Assembly: GCA_951812805.1 (NCBI GenBank) | Contig: CATOSZ010000002.1 | Span: forward strand, 248,001 to 312,000 | Direction of reading: 5' to 3' | Source of the DNA: an uncultured Alphaproteobacteria bacterium | Lineage (GTDB): Bacteria; Pseudomonadota; Alphaproteobacteria; GCA-2731375 | DNA length: 64,000 nucleotides | Shown: positions 43,178-52,327 of the stretch, piece by piece | How the letters are laid out: the number at the start of each line of letters is the position of its first letter | How positions within the stretch are numbered: the stretch's first letter is position 1 | Notes under the pieces: model-generated | What the model was told of the DNA's origin: nothing | Seen by the model: the letters and a program-made list of their open reading frames with translations, nothing else | Database searches by the model: none | Position numbers and translations under genes: made by a program

Positions 43178-44245
43178 TCAGCTCCCCGCGCCGTGCGGCA
43201 ACCGCACGCTTTCGCCGCTGGCGAGCGACTCGGTGACCGCGTCGGTGAAGTCCATATAGTCGACGCCGGTGGCGAAGTCGGTGTGGCTCACCGCCTCCAG
43301 GCCGCGCACGGCGTTGCAGAACTCCTCTTCCACACGCCAGCCGCCCTGGTTCTTCTTGGCGATTTTCACCGGGCTCAGCCCCTTGGCACCGCGCTTACCG
43401 TATTCCAGCGCCATCGCCCCACCGTTCGGCTGGGCCAGGCGCAGCGTGCCCTCGGTGCCGAAGATCATCACCTCGCCCGCCATCGGCGCGTGGCCGAGCA
43501 CGGTGGAGACGCAGAAACGCATCTGCCCGCCCTGGGCCAGCGTCGCGGTGACGTCGACATGGTCGGGAATGGTCATCGCGACCCGGTTCCCGTCCTCGTC
43601 CCGCCGGTGCGGGACCACCGCTTGGCCCATCGCGTGCAGGCGGCCGACCGGGCCGACCCAACGCATGATGGCCTCGTACCAGATGCCCATGCTCATGATG
43701 TTGTTGCCGCTCAAGACCCGGTCCTGGCGCCAGTGGACGGGCGAGTCGGCGTTGGGAAAGTCGCTGCCCTGCGTGATGCGGGCGTCGAGCGCGACCAGCT
43801 CGCCGATCCGGCCGGCGCCGATCATCTCGCGGATCGTCGCGTCGAAGGCCAGCGTGTGGGGGGCCGGCACGATCTGCGCCACCAGGCCCGGATGGCGCCA
43901 ATGGGCGTCCAGCATCTCCCGCGCCTCGTCCCCGTCGCGGGCCATGCGGGCCTCGCACAGCACGTGCTTGCCGTGCTCCAGCGCCGCGACGGTCATGGGC
44001 GCGTGCATATAGGGCCAGGTGCCGATGCAGACGGCATCGACCGTCTCGTCCTCCAGCACCGCCATCCAATCCTCCGCGACGCCCGCGATCCCGAATTCCT
44101 CGGCGACGCGGGCGGCGGAGGCGGGCGTGCGGTTGGCGACGGTCACCAGCTCCACCCCCTTCTGGGTCTGAAAGCCCGGAATATGGCGCGAGCGCGTGTT
44201 GCCGCCGGCGCCGATCAGACCGATGCGGATTGTGTCCTGGCTCAT
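43178..44245 (-). CDS. Gfo/Idh/MocA-family oxidoreductase
   Basis: 355 residues. The N-terminal Rossmann fold starts IRIGLIGAGGNTRSRHIPGF, and the C-terminal alpha/beta dimerisation domain contains MSMGIWYEAIMRWVGPVGRLHA. The canonical EKP motif with the catalytic-site lysine is replaced: HVLCEARMA, so the enzyme may not use the standard mechanism. IS21-A is inserted 2 bp before the ATG. The native Shine-Dalgarno (GGGAGGG) now lies beyond the element at about 46886 with a duplicate ATG, while the gene's own ATG follows element sequence without a ribosome site. Expression of this gene, and perhaps of the two after it, is likely reduced. Confidence 0.85.
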   Translation of the reverse strand: MSQDTIRIGLIGAGGNTRSRHIPGFQTQKGVELVTVANRTPASAARVAEEFGIAGVAEDWMAVLEDETVDAVCIGTWPYMHAPMTVAALEHGKHVLCEARMARDGDEAREMLDAHWRHPGLVAQIVPAPHTLAFDATIREMIGAGRIGELVALDARITQGSDFPNADSPVHWRQDRVLSGNNIMSMGIWYEAIMRWVGPVGRLHAMGQAVVPHRRDEDGNRVAMTIPDHVDVTATLAQGGQMRFCVSTVLGHAPMAGEVMIFGTEGTLRLAQPNGGAMALEYGKRGAKGLSPVKIAKKNQGGWRVEEEFCNAVRGLEAVSHTDFATGVDYMDFTDAVTESLASGESVRLPHGAGS

Positions 44246-44250
44246 GGTGC

Positions 44251-44343
44251 GCGTTTCGGAAAGTCCCGGACACCGATTACGGAAAGTCCTGGCCAGAGAT
44301 TTCAGTAAGTCGCGGCCAGTGATTCCGGAAAGTCCCGGACAGC
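44251..44343. repeat. Left-end multiple repeats of IS21-A
   Basis: Four related 15-mers in tandem: CGGAAAGTCCCGGAC, CGGAAAGTCCTGGCC, CAGTAAGTCGCGGCC and CGGAAAGTCCCGGAC. Three inverted relatives lie at about 46800-46868. IS21 elements use such end repeats as transposase binding sites. The same array starts copy 1 at 22718. Confidence 0.7.
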
Positions 44344-44419
44344 ATCACGGGGCGATCTGAGTTCAGCTTTCGGGTGCGCCGTCTCGGCGTCTACCTCTTG
44401 GCTTTTGCCGGGAGGGGAC

Positions 44420-45973
44420 ATGCCCAGACGGAAGCAGACGAGACGAACGACGGTGAGAGATGCACGAACGATCCTGCGGCTGACGCATGACCAAGGCCTC
44501 TCGGCGCGAGAGGTGGCGGAACGGCTGAAGGTCTCCAAGACGACAGTGTCGACCTATTTGCTGCGGGCCCGCGAGGTCGGCCTTACCGCCTGGCCGCTGC
44601 CGGCGGAATACGAGGACGACGCGGTCCTGCAAGAGACGCTGTTCCGCCGCATGGGCCGGCCCCCGCGCGACAGGTGCGAGCCGCACTGGCCGACGGTCGC
44701 GGCCGAGCTGAAGCGCAAGGGGGTGACGCTGACCCTGCTCTGGCAGGAATACCGCGCCTCACATCCCGATGGCTACGGCTACACCTGGTTCTGCGAAGCC
44801 TTCACGGCGTTCAAGCGGCGCACCGGCGCCACCTGGCGCAACCGCCACGAGGCCGGTGCGGTCATGCAGACCGATTATGCCGGCCAGACGGTGGACATCG
44901 TCGACCCCGAGACCGGCGAGGTGCACGACGCGCAGATCTTCGTCGCCGTGCTGGGCGCTTCCTCGCTCACCTTCGCCACCGCCAGCCTGACCCAGCGCCT
45001 GCCCGACTGGGTCGCCGGACAATGCCGGGCGCTCGCCTACTTCGGCGGCGTGCCCAAGAGCATCGTCTGCGATAACCTCAAGGCCGGCGTCGCCAAGCCG
45101 CTCTGGTTCGAGCCGACCCTCAACCCGACCTTCGCCGCGCTCGCCGAGCACTACGACACCACCGTCCTGCCGACCCGGGTCCGCAAGCCGCGCGACAAGG
45201 CCAAGGTCGAAGTCGCCGTCCAGGTCGTCGAGCGCTGGATCCTGGCAAGACTGCGCAATACGCGCTTCTTCTCCCTCGACCAGCTCAACCGGGCGATCCG
45301 CGACCTCCTCGAGGAGCTCAACGAGCGGCCCATGCGCAACCTTGGAAAGAGCCGGCGCCAGATGTTCGAGGCCATCGAGCGCGAGGCCCTGGCACCCCTG
45401 CCGACGACGCCCTTCGAATATGCCGAATGGAAGACCGCCAAGGTCCATTCCGACTATCACGTCGACGTCGAGCGCAGCTTCTACTCCGTGCCGCACGGCC
45501 TGATCGGCCGCAAGGTCCAAGTCCGGCTCACTCACCGCACGGTCGAGATCTTCCACAACCACAAGCGCGTCGCCAGCCATCTCCGCCGCTCACCGCATGG
45601 CGGCCATGCCACGATCCCGGCCCACATGCCCAAGGCGCACCAGCGCTATGCCGAGCGAACGCCACAAAGCCTGATCGACCAGGCCAGCCGCATCGGCCCC
45701 AACGCCGCCCTCCTGGTCGAGCGGATGATCCGCGATCGGCCCCATCCCGAGCAAGGCTATCGCAGCGCCATGGGCGTCTTGTCGCTCGCCCGCCGATACG
45801 AACCGGAACGCGTCGAGGCCGCCTGCGCACGCGCGCTCACCATCAACACGACCAGCTACTCATCGCTCGCCGCCATCCTCAAGTCCGGCCTCGATCGCAC
45901 ACGCCCCGAGCGCGAACCGCTTCTGCCGCTGCCGCCACACACCAACATCCGCGGCCCCGGCTACTACCGATAA
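44420..45973 (+). CDS. istA: IstA transposase of IS21-A, copy 2
   Basis: 517 residues from ATG 44420, after GGGAGGGGAC. Helix-turn-helix [21 protein letters not shown]; integrase core [28 protein letters not shown] and [17 protein letters not shown]. The C-terminal region begins [28 protein letters not shown]. It is followed 17 bp later by istB with its own ribosome site. The predicted protein equals copy 1. Confidence 0.95.
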   Translation: MPRRKQTRRTTVRDARTILRLTHDQGLSAREVAERLKVSKTTVSTYLLRAREVGLTAWPLPAEYEDDAVLQETLFRRMGRPPRDRCEPHWPTVAAELKRKGVTLTLLWQEYRASHPDGYGYTWFCEAFTAFKRRTGATWRNRHEAGAVMQTDYAGQTVDIVDPETGEVHDAQIFVAVLGASSLTFATASLTQRLPDWVAGQCRALAYFGGVPKSIVCDNLKAGVAKPLWFEPTLNPTFAALAEHYDTTVLPTRVRKPRDKAKVEVAVQVVERWILARLRNTRFFSLDQLNRAIRDLLEELNERPMRNLGKSRRQMFEAIEREALAPLPTTPFEYAEWKTAKVHSDYHVDVERSFYSVPHGLIGRKVQVRLTHRTVEIFHNHKRVASHLRRSPHGGHATIPAHMPKAHQRYAERTPQSLIDQASRIGPNAALLVERMIRDRPHPEQGYRSAMGVLSLARRYEPERVEAACARALTINTTSYSSLAAILKSGLDRTRPEREPLLPLPPHTNIRGPGYYR

Positions 45974-45990
45974 CCAGGAGAAGACACCTC

Positions 45991-46767
45991 ATGCTGACAC
46001 ACCCGACCCTCGACCAGATGCAGGCCCTCGGCTTCAAGGGCATGGCAGAGGCTTACCGCGACATGGCCGAGCGAGGCCAATCATCGGAATTGAACCGCGA
46101 GGACTGGCTCGCCCTCATGCTCGACCGCGAGGCCGCCACCCGCGCCGACAAGCGCCTCGCCAACCGCCTCAGACAGGCCAGGCTACGCTTCCCCGAGGCC
46201 TGCATCGAGGACATCGACTTCGCCGCCGAACGAGGCCTCGACCGCCGCGCCGTCCTCTCTCTCGCCCAGGGCGTCTGGCTCAAGGCACACGAGAACCTCA
46301 TCGTCACCGGCCAGACCGGAACCGGCAAGACATGGCTCGCCTGTGCCATCGCCCATCAGGCCGCCAGGCTCGATCATTCCGTCCTCTACGTCCGCATGCC
46401 CAGGCTCTTCGAGGACCTCGCCATGGCCCGCCTCGACGGCCGGCTGCCCCGCCTGATCGACCGCCTCGCCCGGGTCCAGCTGCTCGTCCTCGACGACTGG
46501 GGAACCCATGGCCTGACCGACCGCCAGCGCCTCGATCTCCTGGAAATCTGCGAGGAACGATACCACCGACGCTCAACCCTCATCACCGCGCAGATCCCCG
46601 TGACCGCCTGGCACGACCTGATCGGCGAGGCCACCATCGCCGACGCCATCCTCGACCGCGTCATCCACAACGCCCACCGCATCGGCTTGAAAGGCGACAG
46701 CATGCGAAAGAAGAAATCGACGACCGACTTGACCCAGCCAACCACAACGGAAAACAATCCCGACTGA
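45991..46767 (+). CDS. istB: IstB ATPase of IS21-A, copy 2
   Basis: 258 residues starting [22 protein letters not shown]. Walker [23 protein letters not shown], Walker [13 protein letters not shown], then [38 protein letters not shown], the IstB signature. CAGGAG precedes the ATG by 9 bases. It is the only complete IstB of this element in the window and could also serve the truncated copy 1. Confidence 0.95.
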   Translation: MLTHPTLDQMQALGFKGMAEAYRDMAERGQSSELNREDWLALMLDREAATRADKRLANRLRQARLRFPEACIEDIDFAAERGLDRRAVLSLAQGVWLKAHENLIVTGQTGTGKTWLACAIAHQAARLDHSVLYVRMPRLFEDLAMARLDGRLPRLIDRLARVQLLVLDDWGTHGLTDRQRLDLLEICEERYHRRSTLITAQIPVTAWHDLIGEATIADAILDRVIHNAHRIGLKGDSMRKKKSTTDLTQPTTTENNPD

Positions 46768-47010
46768 CGGCAACAAGGCACCCGAAGCCAAACTCCCGGA
46801 ACCGGCCGGGACTTTATGAAATCGGTGGCCAGGACTTACTGAAACCGCCGTCCGGAACTACCGAAATCCGCACTCATGGGCTGGGCCCTCCCTTCGATGT
46901 CGCGTTGCGGTCCCCTTGCTTGGCATGTCGCGCGCCCGCAAGCAACTGGCCCGTCTTTTCGAACCCGTGTTAGATTTGACCCGATCATCGTCGACGCAGG
47001 GAAGCGCGCC

Positions 47011-47862
47011 ATGACCTATCACCGCATCGAGGTCACCCCCATCGCCGGCGCCCTCGGCGCCGAGATCGCCGGCGTCGACCTGTCGGCTCCGCTGGACAAT
47101 TCGACCGCCGAGGAAATCCACCGGGCCTTTCTCGCCCACCATGTCGTCGTCTTCCGCGACCAGACCCTGACGCCCACCCAGCAGGTCGCCTTCGGCCGGC
47201 AGTTCGGCACGCCCAACGAATATCCCTTCGTCGAGGGGTTGGCGGAGGCGCCGGAGGTGATCGAGATCCTGAAGGCGGAGGGCGACACCCGCAATTTCGG
47301 CGGCCTCTGGCATTCCGATACCAGCTACCTGCCGCGCCCCCCGCTCGGCACCCTGCTCTATGCCCGCGAGGTGCCGGCGGCGGGCGGCGACACGCTGTTC
47401 GCCAACGCCCGCCTCGCCTACGAAACGCTGTCCGCCGGTATGCAGGCGCTACTCGCCGGCCTCCGCGGCGTCAATAGCGCGGCCTTGCGCTATGCCGGCG
47501 GCCGGCGCGACGCGGCGGCGGGCAACAGCGAGATGAAGGCCAAGGGGGTGGAACGGGCCGACGCGCTGGAGGCGATCCACCCGATCGTCCGCACCCATCC
47601 GGAGACGGGACAGAAATCGCTCTATCTGAACGGCGCCCACACGATGCGCTTCGAGGGCATGACGGAGGCCGAGAGCAAGCCGCTGATCGACTATCTCTGC
47701 GCCCACATCGCGCGGCCGGAATTCACCTGCCGGGTCCGCTGGGCGGCCGATACTTTGGTCGTCTGGGACAACCGCGCGACCCACCACTACGCCCTCAACG
47801 ACTACCACGGCCACCGCCGCCGCATGCACCGTCTGACCATCGAGGGCGACGTTCCGAGATAA
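47011..47862 (+). CDS. TauD/TfdA-family Fe(II)/2-oxoglutarate-dependent dioxygenase
   Basis: 283 residues from ATG 47011 (MTYHRIEVTPIAGALGAEIAGVDLSAPL). The iron site is complete: GLWHSDTSY gives His and Asp, and the second histidine lies in VVWDNRATHHYALNDYHGHRRRMHR, which also holds the arginine that binds 2-oxoglutarate. The family hydroxylates taurine, 2,4-D and similar compounds; the substrate is not evident. It ends 2 bp before the convergent rppH stop. The 138 bp upstream is the former intergenic region with the Gfo/Idh operon, now cut off from that operon by IS21-A. Confidence 0.9.
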   Translation: MTYHRIEVTPIAGALGAEIAGVDLSAPLDNSTAEEIHRAFLAHHVVVFRDQTLTPTQQVAFGRQFGTPNEYPFVEGLAEAPEVIEILKAEGDTRNFGGLWHSDTSYLPRPPLGTLLYAREVPAAGGDTLFANARLAYETLSAGMQALLAGLRGVNSAALRYAGGRRDAAAGNSEMKAKGVERADALEAIHPIVRTHPETGQKSLYLNGAHTMRFEGMTEAESKPLIDYLCAHIARPEFTCRVRWAADTLVVWDNRATHHYALNDYHGHRRRMHRLTIEGDVPR

Positions 47863-47864
47863 CC

Positions 47865-48341
47865 TCACGCCAGATGGGCGCCGAATTCTTCGATGACGGT
47901 GCCGTAGACCTCGCGCTTGAAGGGGGCGCTGGCGGCGAGCAGTTCGGTGGCGGTCATCCAGCGCCATTGGTCGAATTCCGGTTCATCGACCTCGAGGACG
48001 CGGAGGTCGGCGTCGGTGCCGAGGAAGCGCAGGCAGAACCATTTTTGCGTCTGGCCGCGGAAACGGCCGTGCCAGACCTGGTCGGCGATCGGCTCGGGCA
48101 AGTCGTAGGGATGCCAGTCGCGGCTGACGGCGAGGATCTCGGCCCTTTCCGTGCCCGTCTCTTCCAACAGTTCGCGCCGGGCCGCGGCCTCCGGGGTTTC
48201 GCCCTCGTCGATGCCGCCTTGCGGCATTTGCCAGGCCTCGGCCACCTGGTCGATGCGCTGGCCGGCGAAGATCAGGCCGGCCGGATTGACCAGCATCAGG
48301 CCGACGCAGGGGCGGTAGGGGCGGTCCAGATAGGGCTGCAT
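47865..48341 (-). CDS. rppH: RNA pyrophosphohydrolase
   Basis: 158 residues. The Nudix box GGIDEGETPEAAARRELLEETGT is complete, preceded by RPCVGLMLVNPAGLIFAGQRID and AWQMPQGG, the RppH form. The enzyme removes pyrophosphate from the 5' end of mRNA and triggers decay. C-terminal features WFCLRFLGTDAD and VDEPEFDQWRWM also match. It is the last gene of the gpmI-envC-ctpA-deacetylase-rppH series, a conserved order in alphaproteobacteria. Confidence 0.93.
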   Translation of the reverse strand: MQPYLDRPYRPCVGLMLVNPAGLIFAGQRIDQVAEAWQMPQGGIDEGETPEAAARRELLEETGTERAEILAVSRDWHPYDLPEPIADQVWHGRFRGQTQKWFCLRFLGTDADLRVLEVDEPEFDQWRWMTATELLAASAPFKREVYGTVIEEFGAHLA

Positions 48342-48350
48342 GGGGTGGGG

Positions 48351-49412
48351 CTACTCCTTGCGGGCGGCGCGGTGAACCGCGCTCAACGGGGCGAGCGCGA
48401 TGCCGCGGGTCGCCAGCCGGTCGACCCACAGGCGCAGCCGGCGAATGGTGAGCGGGAAGGGAAAGCCGATGCCGATCGCGTGGCCGCGGTCCCGCGCCGT
48501 CTCCTCCAGCGCCGCGAGCGCCGCGTCGATCGCCTCGCGCTCGACCTTGTCGTCGATGAAATGGTCGTTGGCCAGACGGTCGAGGCCGACCACGCCCGCG
48601 AGTTCGTAGCCGAGCGCCTCGCCGCCGCGCCGGCTGTCGAGGAAGATCACCTCCCGCGCGGCGAGCGCCCGCAGCACCGGCGTCAGATGCTCGGCCGAGC
48701 GGGCGAAGCGGGCGCCCAGCTGGTTGGTGACGGCGACATAGCCCTGGAAACGGTCGAGAACCCAGTCGAGGCGTTCGATATTGGCCTCGGCCGGCAGGGT
48801 GGTCAGCAGGGTGTGCGGGCCCGGGTCGTTCTTCGGATAGCCATAGGGCTCCATCGGCACCTGCAGCACCGTTTCATGGCCCAGCGTGTGGGCCTGGTCG
48901 GCCCAGTCCTGCAGGTTGCGGCCATAGGGCGCGAAGGCGAGGGTGACCTCGGCCGGCAGCTGCTGGATCGCCGCCTTGGTATCGGCGCGGGAGAGGCCGA
49001 GGCCCCAGATGACGATGGCGACGAGAGGCTGTCCCGCCGGCGCCGTAAAAGCCTGGGCATGGCGCGCCCAGCGCGGTGCGTCCGCCGGCGGCGCAGCGGG
49101 CTTCGCCTCCGTCGGTGCGGGTGCGGGTGCAGGGGTGGATGGCGCCGGCGTCGGCGTGTCGATCGGGTCGGCCTGCGTCTCCGCGGTGGCGGCGGGCGGC
49201 GTCTCGGTCTCCGGCGGGGCCACCTCGACGACGACGGCGCCGCTGCCGGCGCGCGTCGTCGCCGTGTCGCCGGGTGCCACGTAACTCAGCTGCAACCAGA
49301 GCACGAGGCCACCGAAACCAAGACCGAGCAGCAGGATTGCGATCACGAGCGGCGAGGGCGCGCGCCGCCTGGGACGCCCGGGAGTCACCACCTCGGTACG
49401 TTTTCTCGACAC
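48351..49412 (-). CDS. Divergent polysaccharide deacetylase family protein (YibQ type)
   Basis: 353 residues: a short cytoplasmic basic start (MSRKRTEVVTPGRPRRR), one membrane anchor (PLVIAILLLGLGFGGLVLWL), a 70-residue proline/alanine/threonine-rich linker and a periplasmic NodB-like domain from VAIVIWGLGLSRADTKAAIQQLPAEVTLAFAPYG. LDSRRGGEALGYELA and ANDHFIDD continue the family pattern. Normal members have VAIVIDDLG; the tryptophan replaces the usual metal-binding Asp pair, so catalysis is doubtful. It lies between ctpA and rppH, as in related genomes, and probably acts in the cell envelope. Confidence 0.85.
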   Translation of the reverse strand: MSRKRTEVVTPGRPRRRAPSPLVIAILLLGLGFGGLVLWLQLSYVAPGDTATTRAGSGAVVVEVAPPETETPPAATAETQADPIDTPTPAPSTPAPAPAPTEAKPAAPPADAPRWARHAQAFTAPAGQPLVAIVIWGLGLSRADTKAAIQQLPAEVTLAFAPYGRNLQDWADQAHTLGHETVLQVPMEPYGYPKNDPGPHTLLTTLPAEANIERLDWVLDRFQGYVAVTNQLGARFARSAEHLTPVLRALAAREVIFLDSRRGGEALGYELAGVVGLDRLANDHFIDDKVEREAIDAALAALEETARDRGHAIGIGFPFPLTIRRLRLWVDRLATRGIALAPLSAVHRAARKE

Positions 49413-49475
49413 GCGTTCCCTGCGCCCCGCCTCGGTTCAAAAAGTCCCGTTCCGGCGAGGCCGTGGCGCCCGCCG

Positions 49476-50822
49476 TCAGTTGCCCGTGCGCTCACCCAGG
49501 ATGGTGATGCCGCGCAGCAGGTCGAGCGCATAGGCCAGCTGGAAGTCCTGCGGCGTTTCCTTGCCGGCGTTGACCTTGGTCTTGCCGTCGTCCTTCGCAC
49601 CGTCTTTGCCCGTCGAGTCTTTGCCCGCCCCGTCCTTGCCGGTCGCGTCTTTCGCCGCGCCGGACGACTTCTTCTCGTCGTCCTTGTTCTCGATGCGCCC
49701 GCGCAGATCGGCCTCGCTGCGCCGTTTGCGGCCGTCGACGGAGGAGACCTCGGCCTGTTCCACTTCGATGTCCGGCTCGATCCCCTTGGCCTGGATCGAG
49801 CGGCCCGACGGCGTGTAGTAGAGCGCCGTGGTCATGCGGATGGCGCCGTGGCCCTGCAGCGGCACGATGGTCTGTACCGAGCCTTTGCCGAAACTCTTGG
49901 TGCCGAGCAGGATCGCGCGGCGATGGTCCTGCAACGCGCCGGCGACGATCTCCGAGGCGGAGGCCGAGCCGCCGTTGATCATGACGATCAGCGGCTTGCC
50001 GTCGGCCAGGTCGCCCTCGCGCGCGTTGAAGCGCTGCGCGTCCTGGTCGCGCCGGCCCCGGGTCGAGACGATTTCGCCCGCTGGTAGGAACGCGTCGGAG
50101 ACGGCGACGGCCTGGTCCAGCAGGCCGCCCGGATTGTTGCGCAGGTCGAGGATGTAGCCCTTGGCATCGTCGCCCAGCTCCCCCTTCAGCTTTTCGAAGG
50201 CGCGCTTGAGGCCGCGGTTGGTTTGCTCGTTGAAGGAGATGATCCGGACATAGCCGACATCACCCTCGACCCGGTGGCGGACGGAGCGGATGCGGATGAT
50301 CTCGCGGGTGATGGAGACGTCGAAGGTCTTGTCCTCACCGCTCCTCGCGATGGTGAGATTGATCGCCGAGTTGACCGGCCCGCGCATCTTCTCGACCGCC
50401 TGGCCGAGCGTGAGGCCCAGCACCGGCTCGCCATCCAGGTGGGTGACCAGGTCGCCCGACTTGAGGCCGGCGCGGAAGGCCGGCGTGTCGTCGATCGGGG
50501 AGGCCACCTTCACCAGGCCGTTCTCCATCGTCACCTCGATGCCGAGGCCGCCGAACTCGCCGCGCGTCTGCACCTGCATGTCGCGATAGTTCTTCGCGTT
50601 GAGATAGCTCGAATGGGGGTCGAGCGAACTCAACATGCCGTTGATCGCCGCTTCGATCAGATCGGGATCCTTGACCTCGTCGACATAGTCGGCGCGGATC
50701 CGTTCGAACACGTCGCCGAACAGGATGAGCTGGCGATAGGTTTCCGAGTCCTGGGCGCGGGGCTGTACCCCGATCACCAGCAGGCCCGCAACCAGGGCGA
50801 TACCGAGCAGGCTGTTTCGCAT
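49476..50822 (-). CDS. ctpA: S41-family C-terminal processing peptidase
   Basis: 448 residues. Signal peptide MRNSLLGIALVAGLLVIGVQPRAQ; PDZ domain about 85-170 (GGLGIEVTMENGLVKVASPIDDTPAFRAGLKSGD); protease core with GYILDLRNNPGGLLDQAV, the serine-bearing GGSASASEIVAGAL (284-297) and the lysine in GTKSFGKGSVQT. A lysine/aspartate/glycine-rich insert (KDATGKDGAGKDSTGKDGAK) follows near residue 395. It is a periplasmic protease acting on C-termini of envelope proteins. Its start abuts the envC stop (shared base), pointing to coupled expression with the murein hydrolase activator. Confidence 0.93.
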   Translation of the reverse strand: MRNSLLGIALVAGLLVIGVQPRAQDSETYRQLILFGDVFERIRADYVDEVKDPDLIEAAINGMLSSLDPHSSYLNAKNYRDMQVQTRGEFGGLGIEVTMENGLVKVASPIDDTPAFRAGLKSGDLVTHLDGEPVLGLTLGQAVEKMRGPVNSAINLTIARSGEDKTFDVSITREIIRIRSVRHRVEGDVGYVRIISFNEQTNRGLKRAFEKLKGELGDDAKGYILDLRNNPGGLLDQAVAVSDAFLPAGEIVSTRGRRDQDAQRFNAREGDLADGKPLIVMINGGSASASEIVAGALQDHRRAILLGTKSFGKGSVQTIVPLQGHGAIRMTTALYYTPSGRSIQAKGIEPDIEVEQAEVSSVDGRKRRSEADLRGRIENKDDEKKSSGAAKDATGKDGAGKDSTGKDGAKDDGKTKVNAGKETPQDFQLAYALDLLRGITILGERTGN

Positions 50823-52327
50823 TATCCGCTAACCTTCCCTTTTGCCGCCGCCATCCAGGGCAGCGGATTGATCGGTTTGCCCCCGCGTCTCAGCTCCACG
50901 TATAGCGTGGGTGCTGCGCCGTCAATTGGCCCCATCTCTCCGAGCGGCTCACCGGCCAGGACATGCTGCCCGACGATTCCGTAGACCCGCGACATGCCGG
51001 AAAGGAGCAGATGATACTCCTCGCCGAGAGAAATGATCAACAACAGTCCGTAATCGCGAAACTCGCCGGCGAACACCACCTTGCCGTCGAAGGGGGCGAC
51101 GACGGGGGTCTCGGGTGCCGTTTGCAGGCGGATGCCCTTCGAGGGCTGCCCGGCCGCGCCGCCGATGGCACCGAAGCGGCCGACGACGCGGCCCCGCACC
51201 GGCAGGGGCAGCTTGCCCCGGCTTTCCGAGAAGCGCACCGGGGAGGGCGGCAGGGCTGCGGCCTGCAGCATCTCCTCGCGGCTCGCCGCTTCCAACCGGG
51301 TGGCCTCGTCGGCCAGGCGCGCCGTCTCCAACGCCGCGCGCCGCTTGGTCGCCGCCGCCTCGCGGGCCCGCAGCACGCGTTGCTCGGTGTGGTCCCGGAC
51401 GACACGGGCGCGGGCCCGTCGTTCGGCCTCCCGCACCGCCTGTCTGCGTTCCAGCCGCAGGTCGCTTCCGACCCGTCGCCGGGCGCGGTCCCGGGCCGCG
51501 CCGCGCTCGAGCATGGCCCGGCGATGAAGCGCCGCCTGGCGTTCGCCGGCGGCCCGCCGCGCGGTGTCGTGGCGCCGGCGGGTTTCCGCCCGGCCCAGCT
51601 TGTCGACCAAATCGACCAGGCTTTCCGCCTCGCGCGCCAGGCGTGCGACGTCGCGCTGTTCACGTGTGCGCGAGGTGGCCAGGCTTCGCCGCAGGTCGCG
51701 GCGCGCGGCGATCAACCCCTCCAACTCCGCACGGCGCGCACCCAGCCGGTCGCGGGCCTCGCTCCGTCGCCGGCGTTCCGCAACCACGGCGTCGCGCAAC
51801 GCGGCGAGTTCCGCCAGCTCGGCGCGTATACCCCGTGCCTCGCCCTCCAGCCGCTCGACCAGCCGGCTCATCAGCCGGGCGCCGCGATAGGTGTCGATGG
51901 GCGAGCCGGCGCTCGCCAGTATGGAAATGGCGCTGCGCCGCGAGAGGCGGCTGAGGCTCGCCAGCGTGATCGAGATCTCCTCCCGCCGGCCGCTGAGCGC
52001 CTGTTCCTTGACCGTCATCGCACCCGAGAGCTCGCCCAGCCGTTCCTCCGACTTCTCGATCTCGCCCTGCGCGGCGTCGATCCGCGGCATCAGGCCCAAC
52101 AGGCGGGCCTGGATGGCCTCCAGCTCCGCGCTCACGCGGCGGGTATGCGCGTCGATCTCGCGGACGTTGGCCCGGTGGCGTGCCAAATCCCCCTCGACGC
52201 CACCCAGCGCCCGCCGCGCCTCGCCATCGACACTCTTCGCGGCTTGTGACCCGCCGGAGGCGAACAGGGCCGCACCCAGCACCAAGGCGCCGAGCGCGAG
52301 GACGACGCGATGCTCAACCCGCAGCAC
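50822..52327 (-). CDS. envC: Murein hydrolase activator EnvC-like (degenerate LytM domain)
   Basis: 501 residues: signal peptide to about residue 29, a very long coiled coil (40-350, rich in Arg, Glu and Ala) and a C-terminal LytM/M23 fold. The fold reads KLPLPVRGRVVGRFGAIGG, GIRLQTAPETPVVAPFDGKVVFAGEFRDYGLLLIISLGEEYHLLLSGMS and LYVELRRGGKPINPLPW. The metal-binding histidine and aspartate of active M23 enzymes are missing, as in EnvC, which activates amidases instead of cutting peptidoglycan. The start overlaps the gpmI stop by 14 bases. A role in cell separation is expected. Confidence 0.88.
   Translation of the reverse strand: MLRVEHRVVLALGALVLGAALFASGGSQAAKSVDGEARRALGGVEGDLARHRANVREIDAHTRRVSAELEAIQARLLGLMPRIDAAQGEIEKSEERLGELSGAMTVKEQALSGRREEISITLASLSRLSRRSAISILASAGSPIDTYRGARLMSRLVERLEGEARGIRAELAELAALRDAVVAERRRRSEARDRLGARRAELEGLIAARRDLRRSLATSRTREQRDVARLAREAESLVDLVDKLGRAETRRRHDTARRAAGERQAALHRRAMLERGAARDRARRRVGSDLRLERRQAVREAERRARARVVRDHTEQRVLRAREAAATKRRAALETARLADEATRLEAASREEMLQAAALPPSPVRFSESRGKLPLPVRGRVVGRFGAIGGAAGQPSKGIRLQTAPETPVVAPFDGKVVFAGEFRDYGLLLIISLGEEYHLLLSGMSRVYGIVGQHVLAGEPLGEMGPIDGAAPTLYVELRRGGKPINPLPWMAAAKGKVSG

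Larger units (their letters stand above)
44248..46872 (+). mobile_element. IS21-family element IS21-A, copy 2 (intact)
   Basis: 2625 bp from TGCGCGTTTCGG to the complement of TGCGGATTTCGG. A 7-bp target duplication CTCATGG flanks it at 44241-44247 and 46873-46879; it includes the start codon of the Gfo/Idh gene. Both istA and istB are complete. The first 95 bp hold four, and the last 80 bp three, imperfect copies of a CGGAAAGTCCCGGAC-type repeat, as expected for multiple IstA binding sites. Confidence 0.95.

Noticed and set aside
44251-44343. Short tandem repeats resembling a CRISPR array
   Set aside because: Only four imperfect 15-mers without regular spacers; they recur at the other IS21-A end and are transposase binding sites.
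49600-49690. KDG-rich repeat in CtpA as a separate repeat element
   Set aside because: It is in frame and a low-complexity protein linker, not a DNA repeat found elsewhere in the window.
47874-50087. A 737-codon plus-strand open frame opposite rppH, the deacetylase and ctpA
   Set aside because: It is antisense to three well-supported genes, a common effect of high third-position GC; its residue pattern (long D/G/R/V-rich stretches) is not protein-like.
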